From NCBI GenBank assembly GCA_013396915.1, contig VWZL01001362.1:543578-607577 (forward strand): DNA of 64,000 bases. Reading direction: 5' to 3'. Source of the stretch: Stercorarius parasiticus (taxonomy: Eukaryota; Chordata; Aves; Charadriiformes; Stercorariidae). A program made the position numbers and the translations under genes. The notes under the pieces are model-generated. The model worked only from the letters and a program-made list of their open reading frames with translations, ran no database searches and was not told where the DNA came from. Of this stretch, positions 12,640-24,600 are shown in pieces. The first letter of the stretch is position 1, and every line of letters begins with the position of its first letter.

Positions 12640-15600
12640 GTGAGGGCCAGCGGCGCCCAGACTCCCCCCGGAGGCGGTTGGACGGGGAAGGCTTAAAGGG
12701 GGGGGACGGGAACGATGGGCTGCCGCTGAGGCAGCCCCCGGGTGGTCTCTGGGGCAGGTTGGGCCTCCCCTCCCCGCCTGCCTACGGGAAACCAGCCCCG
12801 GCCGAGGGATGAGGTGCGGGAGCGGGGCTGGGTGCCGGCCGGCCCCTTGTTCCCGCACACCGGCCACGGCTGCGACCGCGGGGGCTTGAAGTCGGGCTCG
12901 TCTTGGTGACCGGGGAAAGCAGGAGTTTCTCTGAGAAAAATGGAGGCTGCGTGTTCACGGGTGTGTTCTTCCCAAGATGGTCTGTCTGGTTTGCATGCAG
13001 TCAGGGGCTTGGGGCTTGCATGGAAAGGAAAAATCAGTACTTGGTTAAAGGCTCTGCTGTGACACTACGTTTTCGAGGCACAACGATATTGAATGGTCAG
13101 TTTGCAGCCCTGGTCCGGGCAGCTCAGCTCCAAAAGCGTTAAGCTGAAGTATGAAATGCAGTTGAAGTATTACAGAGCAGATACCAACTTAAAAAAAGGC
13201 TGTTGCTCTTCCCCTTTTTAGGTGATCTTTCAGACTTTAACACAAATATGTCAGTGAGTTGAGACAGAAATTACTTTTACGCTGCTATTTAATTTGCTTG
13301 TGTCTTCATTTGTATTTTTCTGAGTAATAGCTCTGAAAGTGCTAAGGAAGATCACCTTCCCTGAGTGCAGCCCACGGTGTCTGTGGCCTTCTCGCGGTGA
13401 GAGACTTGGCTGAGAACGGCCAGGGGAGGCTGAGCTCTTTGGATGCTGTAAGGCAGTCGTTCTTGAAGGGACGCTATTATAACTTCTCTCTGTTAGGCAG
13501 AAGATTATTCAGCCCTTGTTAGAGATGCTTTTTTATCTTTTTTCTTCATGATGCCTAATCTGTGCAGCCAGTGGAGAATCTGCCTAAGCTTAAGCCTGGA
13601 ACTGAAATTTGGATTTGCAGTGACATTGGCTGACAGTGAAATTCCCCGCTGGCTGCGTGAAGAGGACTGTGCCCATTGGCTTAGGGAGAAACTCGCTCCC
13701 TCCCTTCTTGCCCTACTTCCTTGCTGCTTCCGCTGGGTCTCTGCCTGCCTCTCCTGCCAGCGTTCGTACTCATGCTACTTTGCAGGAGGCTCGTCTTCCT
13801 GCAGAGTTCACAGAGACTGTCAGCTTAGGAAACTTCTGCCTTTACTACCTAAAGCAGCACAGTGATGAAACTTGGGAAGCCCATTGAAAGCCATCACTGG
13901 CGATGTATTTTGAGGGTCAGGAACCTCCCCTGCGTGTAAAGAAGTGGAGACTGTTTGCTTATAGCATAAGATAAACTAATAAGAACATCTTCCAGAAATC
14001 CTGCTCTCCATGCTTAACAGATTTTTTTAGTTAGAAATCAGTCTGAGAAGATGTGGCGCTCTGCTTCCATGTGTGGGAAGTGAGCCTTGCACAGAGCAGA
14101 GGCAAGTGTTACCCTTAGGAAGGAGAACTTCAGTGTGGCTGAAAGTAAAGAATACCTGTGCCCGCTAACTATATACCAAACCTCCTAAGTAAATGTAATG
14201 GCAGGTGATTTGATGATGCATATACACTTTCTCCCCTGTTCATGCATCAGCAATGATATACTGCAGACCAGTCATAGTGGGCTTAATGTGTTTATCTGGT
14301 GACATCAGTCTTAACTTAGTGGAAAATGTTATATTTGGTCTTCTCAAATGCAGCGATCATAAAAAAAAAAAAAAAAAGTAGGTTCTGACAGAGATTGCAG
14401 AATGTATTTTCAAAAGTGAGTTTGTTGGGAGAAAAATTATTGTCATAATCAAAGTTAGTTTTGTTCATTAGATCTATGAGTGGGTAGTGATCTCTACTGA
14501 AAGTCTATGTTTTATTTAAATTAATCCATATGTGGACTTTCATGGGTTTGTATTGCTTGTTTTGGGTAATTTGGGAAATTAAAACATTTCCCTAAGTGTT
14601 TACCATAAATTGATATGTATTTCCGTATCTAGTTAACTGCTAAGCGATTATCACTGATATAAGAAAAAACTTGGTGTGAGAACAATTCTGTTTAAACTTA
14701 TCCAGGGCGTTTAAACAGTGTTTTTAAGAATTGGAATTCCATTTTATATTTAAGCCGTATTTGTATCAATGCCTGTACAGTCCTTCAAAATGCAGTTGGA
14801 CTACACTTACTTCTGTTTCTGCATTAGATCATTGCATTTGTTTGTACTGTATTCTGCATAAATATTGATACTTATGTATTGATTACACTTGTTCTTTTTC
14901 ATTGGACTGAAGCATGGAAAAAGTAAAGAACACCTATGTCAGTTGGTGCCTCTGCTCCTATACTGTTCTAGATTGTCCTGAGGTGAAATCTGATAGCATT
15001 CAACAGTGGCTTAGTTCAATTGTTGCCTTGCTACTGGGTGCTTTGTGTCCTAGTATGTAACACCCACAAGCCCAAAGATGAGTAATGTAAAATTAGTGTC
15101 ATCTGCTCCATTAGTTAATGGAGGTATGTGGAAAGGATCAACAAGACCTACTGGATACACCTGGCTAAACAGCTTTATGGCAAATCGTTCTTCTGGAAGA
15201 ATAGCACTATTCTGTCTCTGCTTTCCATGACTATCCATCCATCACTGGGAAGCCAATATTCTTTATGGGCTGTGAAAACCTGAAGAAGGCAGGCAGTGTA
15301 TGCAGAAGTGAAGAAGACAATGGTTGTGCTGGAAGACGCGCTGTAGTAATGCCTGTCTTGTCCCTGTCTGGGGCTCTTACGCTGAGCTCGCCAGGGTTGA
15401 AGTGCCTGAGTGTACGGTGTATCTGTTTTTAGAGCCTGGGCTGTGCACTCAAAAATGCTGCAACTGCGTGATGTGACATGTACATGGTGCAAACACACGT
15501 AACTGTTCCACTTCCAGAATTGTTCGGATGATTAACTTTGTACCCAGACCTCAGTGTGGATCTAGTACTACCTGTACCTCCTGCAGTTAGTCATAGCATT

Positions 15601-18600
15601 TCTGCAAGTTATACACTATGTGCTGTAGTTTGAATGAGTGAAAATGCACTTGTGCTTTTGGTTGGAACAAACTTGTCCTGCTCAGCAGTCCCGCAGCAAG
15701 CAAAACGGGGCTGTTAATGATTATGACACCCTGGCCCACAGTAAGTGCTGTCAATTCCTGTTGGATGAGTAGTCATAATTCAAAAACTTAACACAACTAT
15801 TAAACATTTGCTCTTTAGCTTTTTTCATAGACTTGGTAGTCCAAGAAATGTGATTTTTTTCTTTGTCTCAGAGCTGCATAACTCTTGTCCCAATACCCCC
15901 TTTACCCCTTTCCTCCAAATACGTCCCCATGGAATTCAGCTGGGAGAGAAGTGCTCAGAGTAATTTGTTTCCAAGCTCATCTGTGGGTTGCAGAGCCACA
16001 GCAGGTGGCCTGCAGCTCTAGTGAAAAACGAAACGTACACTGACTTCATGGTTTGAATTGGTATATTGATAATAACACGTGTTTTTATTGCTGGGAAACA
16101 TTGAAATTGCATAATGATAACCATGAATGAAACATGAGAAATTTCTTGTGAGAAACTTTGGGAACCATGGAGTTGGAAAACACACAACATGCCTTTTGTT
16201 TTTATTTCGGGTACTTAACCATGTAGCTTGAGCTGGAAATCTGCTTTGAAATTTCTGCTACCTAATTACAACAGCGGCCATGTTGCAAAGTTCTGATCTG
16301 CTATAGACTTGGGGGTTGAATTAGATGACCTTTAGAAATCCATTCCAATCCAAACTATTCCGTGATGCTCTCCTCTATAAGTCAGATTTTTCTGGGAGTG
16401 TGGGATGTAGCCGTGGGTTTGTTTTATACTAGCTTTTTTTTTTTTTTTGCTGGATCAGTTACCACCTGTCTATATTGCACTAGTTCTTAGGTTGGATCGG
16501 GTATTTTCTGGATCCAGCATTCCTTCCGTTCTGCAGCAGGTGTATGACCCAGTGCAAGCTCCCCGGAGGGATGCTCTGGCTAGTCTGACAAATTGTGACT
16601 GTCTGTTCTGGACCTGATGGGAAACAAATACTGCTGAGAGGTCTTGTAGTGCAGAGCGTTGGTGCTTGCAGTCCTCGGTCTGAAAAGTTGTAGAATGGTG
16701 CTGGATAGAGGTCTTGTGTGTTTTTGTTTATATATATATATGTATATGCACACACACACACACATATATATATAAATCTCTGTGTGTATATACACACACA
16801 GAGAACTGCTTGATAGTAACACAGCCAACCCACTGTCACTTATTTTATTAAGCCTGCAGAGATCTGTCCTTTCTGCCTGCTATGTCTGTGGACCCCATTT
16901 AATGGAAAGCATTGATAAAATCAAATAAAATAGAGTCTCTGGGGCCTATTTAGAGGCAAAGATGAAGATTTTAATTCTGTCACGTAATATATGTTTCCAA
17001 GAGCCTGAGAAGCATAACAAGCTATTGAAGTTTGAGTTTGCCTCTTCTGAGTATGTGAAGTTTTCTCTGAGTGGGTGCTGGTAGCTTAAATATTTCACAG
17101 AGAGAGAAAGAAAAGGCCAAATCAGTGTCCCTGACCTTATGGGGAGAAGGGCTTCTGCTGCTTCCTTGAATTGCTTCTTTCTTACTTTTGTAGCTGTTGA
17201 ATAGCAGGAGAGTGTTTTTACTTTCCTACTATGAAACTGCTCATCTTCTTAGCTACCATTAGAGTTTCATTAGGAAATCTCAGTTGAAGATCACAGAACT
17301 GTTGTAGGAAATACAGAAATTTTTGCGATTCTGAAAATTCAGATTTGGGAAATGAGTGTATTCATTGCAAATAATTATTCTTTCAGGTATATCAAGCTGC
17401 AAAATGGCTTATGTGCACTTTTGATTTCGGATTTGAATTACTTGGATGGTGCCCCAGCTGCTTTATCTTCAGAGGAGGAAGAGGACGACAACGATGATGA
17501 TGATGAATCTGAAGAGGACAGTGATGAAGATGATGATTCTGGAGCTGAGATCGAAGATGGTAGAGAAGGTTTTGATGATGAGGACTGTGATGAGGGGGAA
17601 GAGGGTGAGGACAATGACGGAGATAATGAGGATTTCAATGATCCTGATGACAGTGAATTAGAAGAGCTAGCTGAAAAGGAAGAGACAAGAAAGAGAGGCT
17701 GCACAGAAAAACAGGTGTGTACTTAAAGCTGTAGAGTGAAAAAATACAGAGAGCGCTTTCTTGTGCTCTGAAACTTTGTGATGAGGCATTGCGACTAGTC
17801 TTTCTTTTTATTGTGCCTGTCCTGATTGATTTATCTTATGCTTCTGTCACTTTCCTGAAGTGTTTCTTGAAGCAGCTTGTACTGAGAGTGTTGTATTTTC
17901 TCCAGTCTGCAGCAGCCCTCTGCATTGCCGTTGGCAGCTTCTCTGATCCCGAAGATCTGCCTGGATTAGCACACTTCCTGGAACATAGTATGTATCTGCT
18001 TCTGTTTCATCTGCTCCAGCTTCAGTGAAAAATGAGTGCTATCTAGCTCTGAATTTCTGTAGGATTTTAGTCTCATTTCCTATTTCAGCTATCCCAGAAT
18101 TTATTCTCATTAGTTAAATAAATTTGGGATTTTATAAAAATACTGACTTAGTGAGGAACTCTTAATATGGGAGGCGTCTCGTACCCTGTGGCAGGCTGTG
18201 CATTAACATATATTAAAATTCTTTGTTATCCATTAAATATGGGGGAAGCATATTACCTATAGCTTTATAAACTAGGCTGGAGCTCCAGACCTTTCTCTCT
18301 CCAGTAAAGGATGATGAATTAGTCATACAAGTGCAGAAAGCATGAGAAGTTTCTGACCAGATGTATCTTAAAATGCTGTTCTTGACTGATTGAGGCTTAT
18401 CATGCCTAGAAAGGCACTGTTATTTCCAGTCTGTCTGGGCCTTCTGCTAAAGGCAGATTACACTAGTTATTGGGCAGATAACATGGTCTGTTGCTACTTA
18501 GTAGTTAACCTCTACTGGGAACTGTGGGTCAGTTGTAGGTAACACTGTGCTGAAGAAGGATTGCTATAGCTGCAATTAGGAATCACGGATTAATGTCATC

Positions 18601-21600
18601 TTGGTCATTTTGCTGATTTTTGTTCCAGTGGTTTTTATGGGCAGTTTGAAGTACCCAGATGAGAATGGATTTGATGCGTTTCTGAAGAAACATGGGGGCA
18701 GTGACAATGCTTCGACTGACTGTGAGCGGACAGTCTTCCAGTTTGATGTGCAGAGGAAGTACTTCAAAGAAGCGCTTGATAGGTAACTTCATAGAAATGG
18801 TGATTAGGTGTTAACAAATGTTCATACCTGCCTTAGGAAGCTGGGTGTGGCTGTTCTTCATTTTGGGGTGATTAAGGCTGGTGCTGAACTTCCACAGGTA
18901 CTCCTGCTACCACAGGGGATATTGTATATAAGGAAATATGATTTCCCTCTGGATATATTACTGTTTTTTTTGTGATAATGCCAGTGTAGCCGCTGTGTGC
19001 TTACTTAGGATCCACACGTAAGTCTTAGCGCACCTAGCTTTTTGATTGTTTTACCACCTTTAAACTGGTAGCATTGATGACAGGAGAAATTTTATGCAGT
19101 GTGACAAGTGTTCAGAGGGGAAATGCTCCCAGAATCCCAGTGTTTCTTCCTTGGGAATACCTGTCCCGATAGAGTTAGTGGAGTTTTTTAATATTTTTTT
19201 TTTTTGGTTCCAAGTCTAATTCATCAAAGTGGGTGGAAGGGCTGCCTTGAAAGTTGTGATACAATATGTGCCTCAGGAGGATACCTTTAACCCAATCCAA
19301 GTTACTCAGTCAAGTATGTACCTTTTGCCAGAAAGCATTGAACTTGCTCTTTTGTTCTGTGGGATACCTTAGTACGAGTGAGCTTCACCTGTTGGCATGG
19401 TTTCCTTCTGTGAGAGGAAATTACTCGTTCATCGGGGCATGTCAGATGAATATTCTTGATGCTGTAAAATATCTCTGGAGAAGAGTAGAATCTGCTGTGA
19501 ACGTTCTTTGACCAAAACACGTTCCTGTGATGACACCAAGAACAAGTGTTTACACGTTTTACCAAGTATTGCCTAAATTTTACTTTACTGGGCCAAGTTC
19601 AGCTTCCATTTGCACATTAGTCCAGTTTTCGGATGTTTGGAAGCACAGAAGAATCAAAAAATAGAATTGCAATCTGTCACAACAGCTGTCTTAGTGGAGG
19701 GGAAACACAGAAATCATGAGTTTTGTAGAACAAAGAAGATAAATGGATGCTGCTGATGATTTCTGCTCATTCAAGAACTTGTGGATCTAAAGAAATTGAA
19801 AGATAACATCTTTCAGTAGTCTTTAGCTTAATGAGTCCTGTAGCCAAAGAACTCTGTCAACAACGTATTACTGTTAACAGTTTGCTTCAACGAGTTCAGT
19901 GTATCATTAAAAAACTCAGCAAATAAAACAGAAATATTAGATGCTCTGGCAGCCTTCTGCAGAGTCTCCATTCACTGCAGATTTGTCCCTTTCCATTGCT
20001 CTGCTCTCGGTTGGTACAGGAGCAGATATGTATCTGGATGACCACACTGACTTATAGTAGATAATAAAATTGTAATGGATATTAAAAAATACGTTTCAGA
20101 CATAAATCAGCAATTTGTTGCCTGGAGTTGGGAAGAAACTTTCCCTATGGTCATGTTGCTCCTAATGAACAACTGAGGATTTCCTCTGACGCATCTGATA
20201 CTGGCCCCTGAACCAGTATCCAGAGCCAGGAATCGGACTGGATGGATCACTTGTCTGATCTGGAATGATCGTTCTTAAGATGTAAAGACAGATATTCGTG
20301 CATCCGTTAGTGTCATACCCTACTGTATCCAGCCAGTTGATTCCTACTCTGTGGAGTACGGGAGCCCTGCCCTTTGGTTTTTGATACTATCCCAAAACTG
20401 GCTTTTATTTCTCCTTAAGACAACGCAGTCAAGAATGACATCATTTGTAGTAACACAAGCAATGTTATAAACTAAAAATAGTGGATGTTGGGTTTAATTG
20501 TTATTTTTTTCCCTAGCTTAGTAGACACTGAAGAAAAGCATATGAATTTTTCTGTTTCGTAGGTGGGCACAATTCTTCATTTACCCGCTAATGATCAGGG
20601 ATGCAATAGACCGGGAAGTCGAGGCTGTAGACAGTGGTAAGAGTCTCTTTTTCTGTGTGTTTAGCCCATCTTCTTAAAGAAATGAACAGTGAACAACATG
20701 CCTGTAGTTCCAGCATAGCCCCAGTGCTCTCTCCACTCCTCCGTGGAGTAAATACAATAAGTTGTGGTCATTGTGCTTGTCTCCTTATTCTAACAGCTTA
20801 ATAACTACAGATTTGCTTCACAGAAGGAAATTGAACCTGGCATAGAAGCAAGTGGAGTGTTCACTTGATTTTCTAGGATATTATGAATACTTTCAGGCTG
20901 CATATAAAACACTGTTTTAGAAAAAAAGTATTATTGGCAGATACACTAACTGGTTCAAATATGTATTTCTAGTCTTATTCATCTGTCTTCTGACGAGGAA
21001 AACTGAGCAATTTGATCTTTGATTTTAAATAAGTGTCAATCCGAACAAGGGCCTGTCTTTGAGTTAAGGTGTGGTTCCTTCAACAGCTTAAGCCAATTTT
21101 GCGCCTTCATTTGCACTGTCTTCATCGTGCAGATCCTTCCCCTGTACTGACACTCTAGTAATGAGCTGCCCAGTAAACTCTTGTCAGCTTGATGAGCTGT
21201 CTGCAGACTAACCCAGCCAAAATAATTATTTTACAGCTCTCCTGTGCATGTTTCTTATTACCAACAAAAACAGGAACTGGAAAATGCAGTTTGAGAGGGT
21301 GAATTCTTGCTTTTGGCAGAATCCCATATTTAGATTAGTGTAAACTGATTGTAAAACTGCATTTCTGGAAACTATCTTGCTCAGCTTTCGATTCCTTCTT
21401 ATTATTAGGCTAGAAGTTATTCTATGTGATATTATGGGAGAAACAGTTTTATAATTGGCCCTTTCTGGGGTGCCTGACTCTGTAGAATATTGATGGCCTT
21501 GTGTTCCCATTAAATTTATCAGATTGAGAGCATTCAGACGGGACAGGCTGGGGCTTTACATGCTTCCCCTCCTCATCCCTTTCTGTAGTTCTCAGCAATG

Positions 21601-24600
21601 GGCTACGGTTTCCTTCTTCTCTGGACTTATATTATTTACTGCTAGCAAGTCCTGTTTCTTATCCTATTTCACTACTTCATCATACATTAAAACAGAACTA
21701 TGTCAGTGTACATCTGTGTGGTATGTCTCCTTTTCAGTTTGGTTGGTGGTTTTGCTTTGGTTTTTTTTATGACCTCTAATTTTGATGCATGCCACTGCAA
21801 ATTCTTTAAATTAACAGAGTATCAGCTAGCAAGACCCTCTGATGCAAACAGAAAGGAGATGCTATTTGGGAGTCTTGCCAGGCCTGGACATCCTATGAAG
21901 AAATTTTTTTGGGGTAAGTTCTGAATATATGTTATAAAGTGGTGACAGTACTTAAACTTTTAACCACTTAAAAGATCACTAACATGAGCTATCTTGTCAC
22001 AGCAGACACTAGCCTTGCTCAAAAGTATTAGGGCAATTAGTCATTTTACAGCAAAATGTTTGGGAAGAAAAGCAGCTGTTTGCTTCTTAAGATAGTTTTC
22101 TTTCTGGTACTGCTTTTGCTGATGTTAAAGCTAGGTTGCCCTAGGCGTATAATCATGTAATGTAAAGGTGGTGCTCTCTGAGTCATCTCTGTCTTGCTTA
22201 AGCTTGTTTTTTGCTATTGGAATTTCCTGGAAAAGTAAAGTCTTTCTGCATTTGTGTCTAAGGAGGCTTTTCAAAGTAGTAATTCGCTGTTGAGCTTGCA
22301 GAAGTAGACCTTCACAGCCATGTGAGCAGAGCAGAGGGGACATTTGTCCTTCCTCTCCTGGACAGCAGAGAGTCCAGCTCCCTCACCCTTGTGGTGCTGG
22401 TGAGCATGTAAATTGCAGTGTGATGGGTAATAGAGTTAGCCAGCTTTGAAATGTCAATAATTTTTATAAAGTTCTGTAGTGATATATAGTGAACATCATA
22501 TTTTCCTCTTTTCCCCTCCCCTGTTCTACAAATTCTGTTGGTGAGGGAACGGCTGGCAACACTGAGTGAGCTGTGCAGTACGCGGGCTGGGTGGTGTGAT
22601 AATGCAAGAGCACTCTGAGCTCACTTGTCGTAGAAATATCAGCTGTCGTTATAATAGGAACTAGAAATTGGAAGATACTAAGTTTCAGTTAACATTCCTT
22701 TAACTACAAATTTCTATTAGGTATTTTTAATGTGCTTACCATGACTTGACTAGGTGCCAGGGGAGGAAAAGAAATCCTTGATATATCTGGTCTTGACGTA
22801 ACCAGTGTCGAGATAACTAACGACCTTCTAATGTTTACAGGTAATGCAGATACACTCAAACATGAGCCGAAAATGAATAATATTGACACCTACACCAGAC
22901 TGAGGGACTTCTGGCAGCGCCATTACTCTGCTCACTATATGACTTTAGTTGTCCAATCTAAAGGTAACATCGGTTGTTCCTTAAAAACAGGCTGATTGCT
23001 GCTGGTGGTGTAGTGCTTTTGGCACCAGTTCAGCTGTAGCCCAAGCAGCTTTAGTGGATTGTCCAGTCCTGCAGGAGGTATTTATATGTAGATTTTAGCC
23101 TGGTTTCCAAATGAAACTCGAGCAATTCTCCTGTGTTATTGTCATCCTGCCACTTCTTGAGAAACTTTTAACTGAAACTGTTAAATAGGTTCCAGATTAA
23201 CACAGAATGTGAAATCTCAAAGATATATTTAAAGAAGAATCTTGTAGGAATGTAGAATCAGACTGCTTAAATGACTTAACGCTGCTGGTTTCTCTGCCAT
23301 CAAGAGTGAACCTCCACAGAAAATGATGGGGAGACTGAGACCGGGTCTCCCAATTGACTTGCTCTGTTTGGGGCTCTTTCAAAAGAGGTCTTAAAATAAA
23401 ACACATTTCTCTAGGAAGAATAGAGATTCTGAGTTTTTTCCCCTTAGACTGAAAAATTCCATGCAAATGGAATTGAGTTTCATTTCAGCATGGAACTTCA
23501 GATCTATGTGTCATTTCTGCTGAGAATGAAAGAAAGAAATTCCTTAAGTTAAGCATGTAGTAGAGACCTGTGCTGAAAAGAAATAGTTGTGTGCATTCAA
23601 GTGAGGTTTGTGCTTTGGGGTTGTGTTGAATGCTAAAACTTATTGGAATTCCCATCTGTAAAATTGAGATGGTAATAATAGAAGTGGTAATTCTCCTCTT
23701 CTCCTATGCTTTTCTTTTCTGTCTAGACTGTAAAATGGTTAGGGCATTGAATGCCTCTTGAATAATTGTGTATGTTGCAATGGATTGTAATGTTGTTGCT
23801 TTTGGTGATTGTGAAGAAAAGCATGGGGACTGATGGCCAGCCAGGTCAACTTTGTATTTCTCTCTCTGTTAAAACAAAAGAAACTGTGCGTGTCCCTTCC
23901 TCCCGCCCCTGCCGCATTTTTATGGTTGTTTAGCATATACGGCATCACTTTTGGAGTACAAAATGCTCACTTAAACAAGGAATGTCCAATCAGTCATTTA
24001 AAAAAAAATTAAACTTCTGGTTCTTGACACATTTCCTTTAGGAAAGAGGATGGGGAGAAGAAATTCTTAGCACTGTAGGACTGCGTTTAGGTTTGAAAAC
24101 TAATGCGTGTGTTCTAGACTTACAGGGATAGAATGAGTCTAGCAAGTACTGTTGATTTTGTAGATCCCTAAGTTGGTAATTCCTTTTCCCAGTCACACCA
24201 GATGCTACTGAACTTTAAATCCCAGTTGTATCAGACTGAGATTTCAGCAGTATATACAAAACCAGAGCTATGACCAAAGATGTAGTTCAAAGAACTGACT
24301 CAGACCAACACCTTTGAAGCTTATAATTTAGAACTTTGCAATTTTAAAATCTGCCGACTTGCAGCCTCTTTAAGATAACTGAGCTAGTAAGATAAGATAA
24401 AGAATTTGTCTTAGAGCTTCAGGAAATTACATTTCTGGTTTTCTTTTTTTTTTTTCTCCTTACTAGAAACACTGGATACATTGGAAAAGTGGGTAAAAGA
24501 AATCTTCTCTGAGATCCCAAATAAGTAAGATTCTTTTGATGCATAAAGGCATTACAAATTACAAAATTATCTGTTCTTAAAATGATTGTTTTTAAAAAAC

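Larger units (their letters stand above)
11900..12900. promoter_or_regulatory. NRDC: CpG-island promoter of NRDC
   Basis: Base composition changes sharply to G+C-rich with frequent CpG, around the NRDC start at 12437. Two CCAAT-type boxes lie close together: ATTGG at 12101-12105 (reverse orientation) and CCAAT at 12137-12141. An ETS-type CTTCCGG lies at 12078-12084. No TATA box is evident. This is typical of a broadly expressed housekeeping gene. The island contains the assembly gap at 12327-12370, so the transcription start cannot be placed exactly. Confidence 0.8.
12640..17386 (+). other. NRDC intron 1
   Basis: A 4.7 kb GT-AG intron. It holds a poly(A) run (14361-14377), a CR1 3' fragment (about 16306-16370) and a TA/CA microsatellite (about 16728-16804). 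Nothing else was recognised. Confidence 0.85.

Noticed and set aside
13548..13887. Open frames of 105 and 83 codons in NRDC intron 1
   Set aside because: There is no splice-site pairing in frame with exons 1 and 2 and no recognisable family.
16480..16839. Minus-strand open frames of 119 and 82 codons with Tyr/Ile/Val/Cys runs
   Set aside because: They are translations of the TA/CA microsatellite.
17438..17704. 88-codon Ser-rich open frame on the minus strand
   Set aside because: It is the antisense shadow of the NRDC acidic exon: GAN codons read in reverse give Ser/Leu codons.
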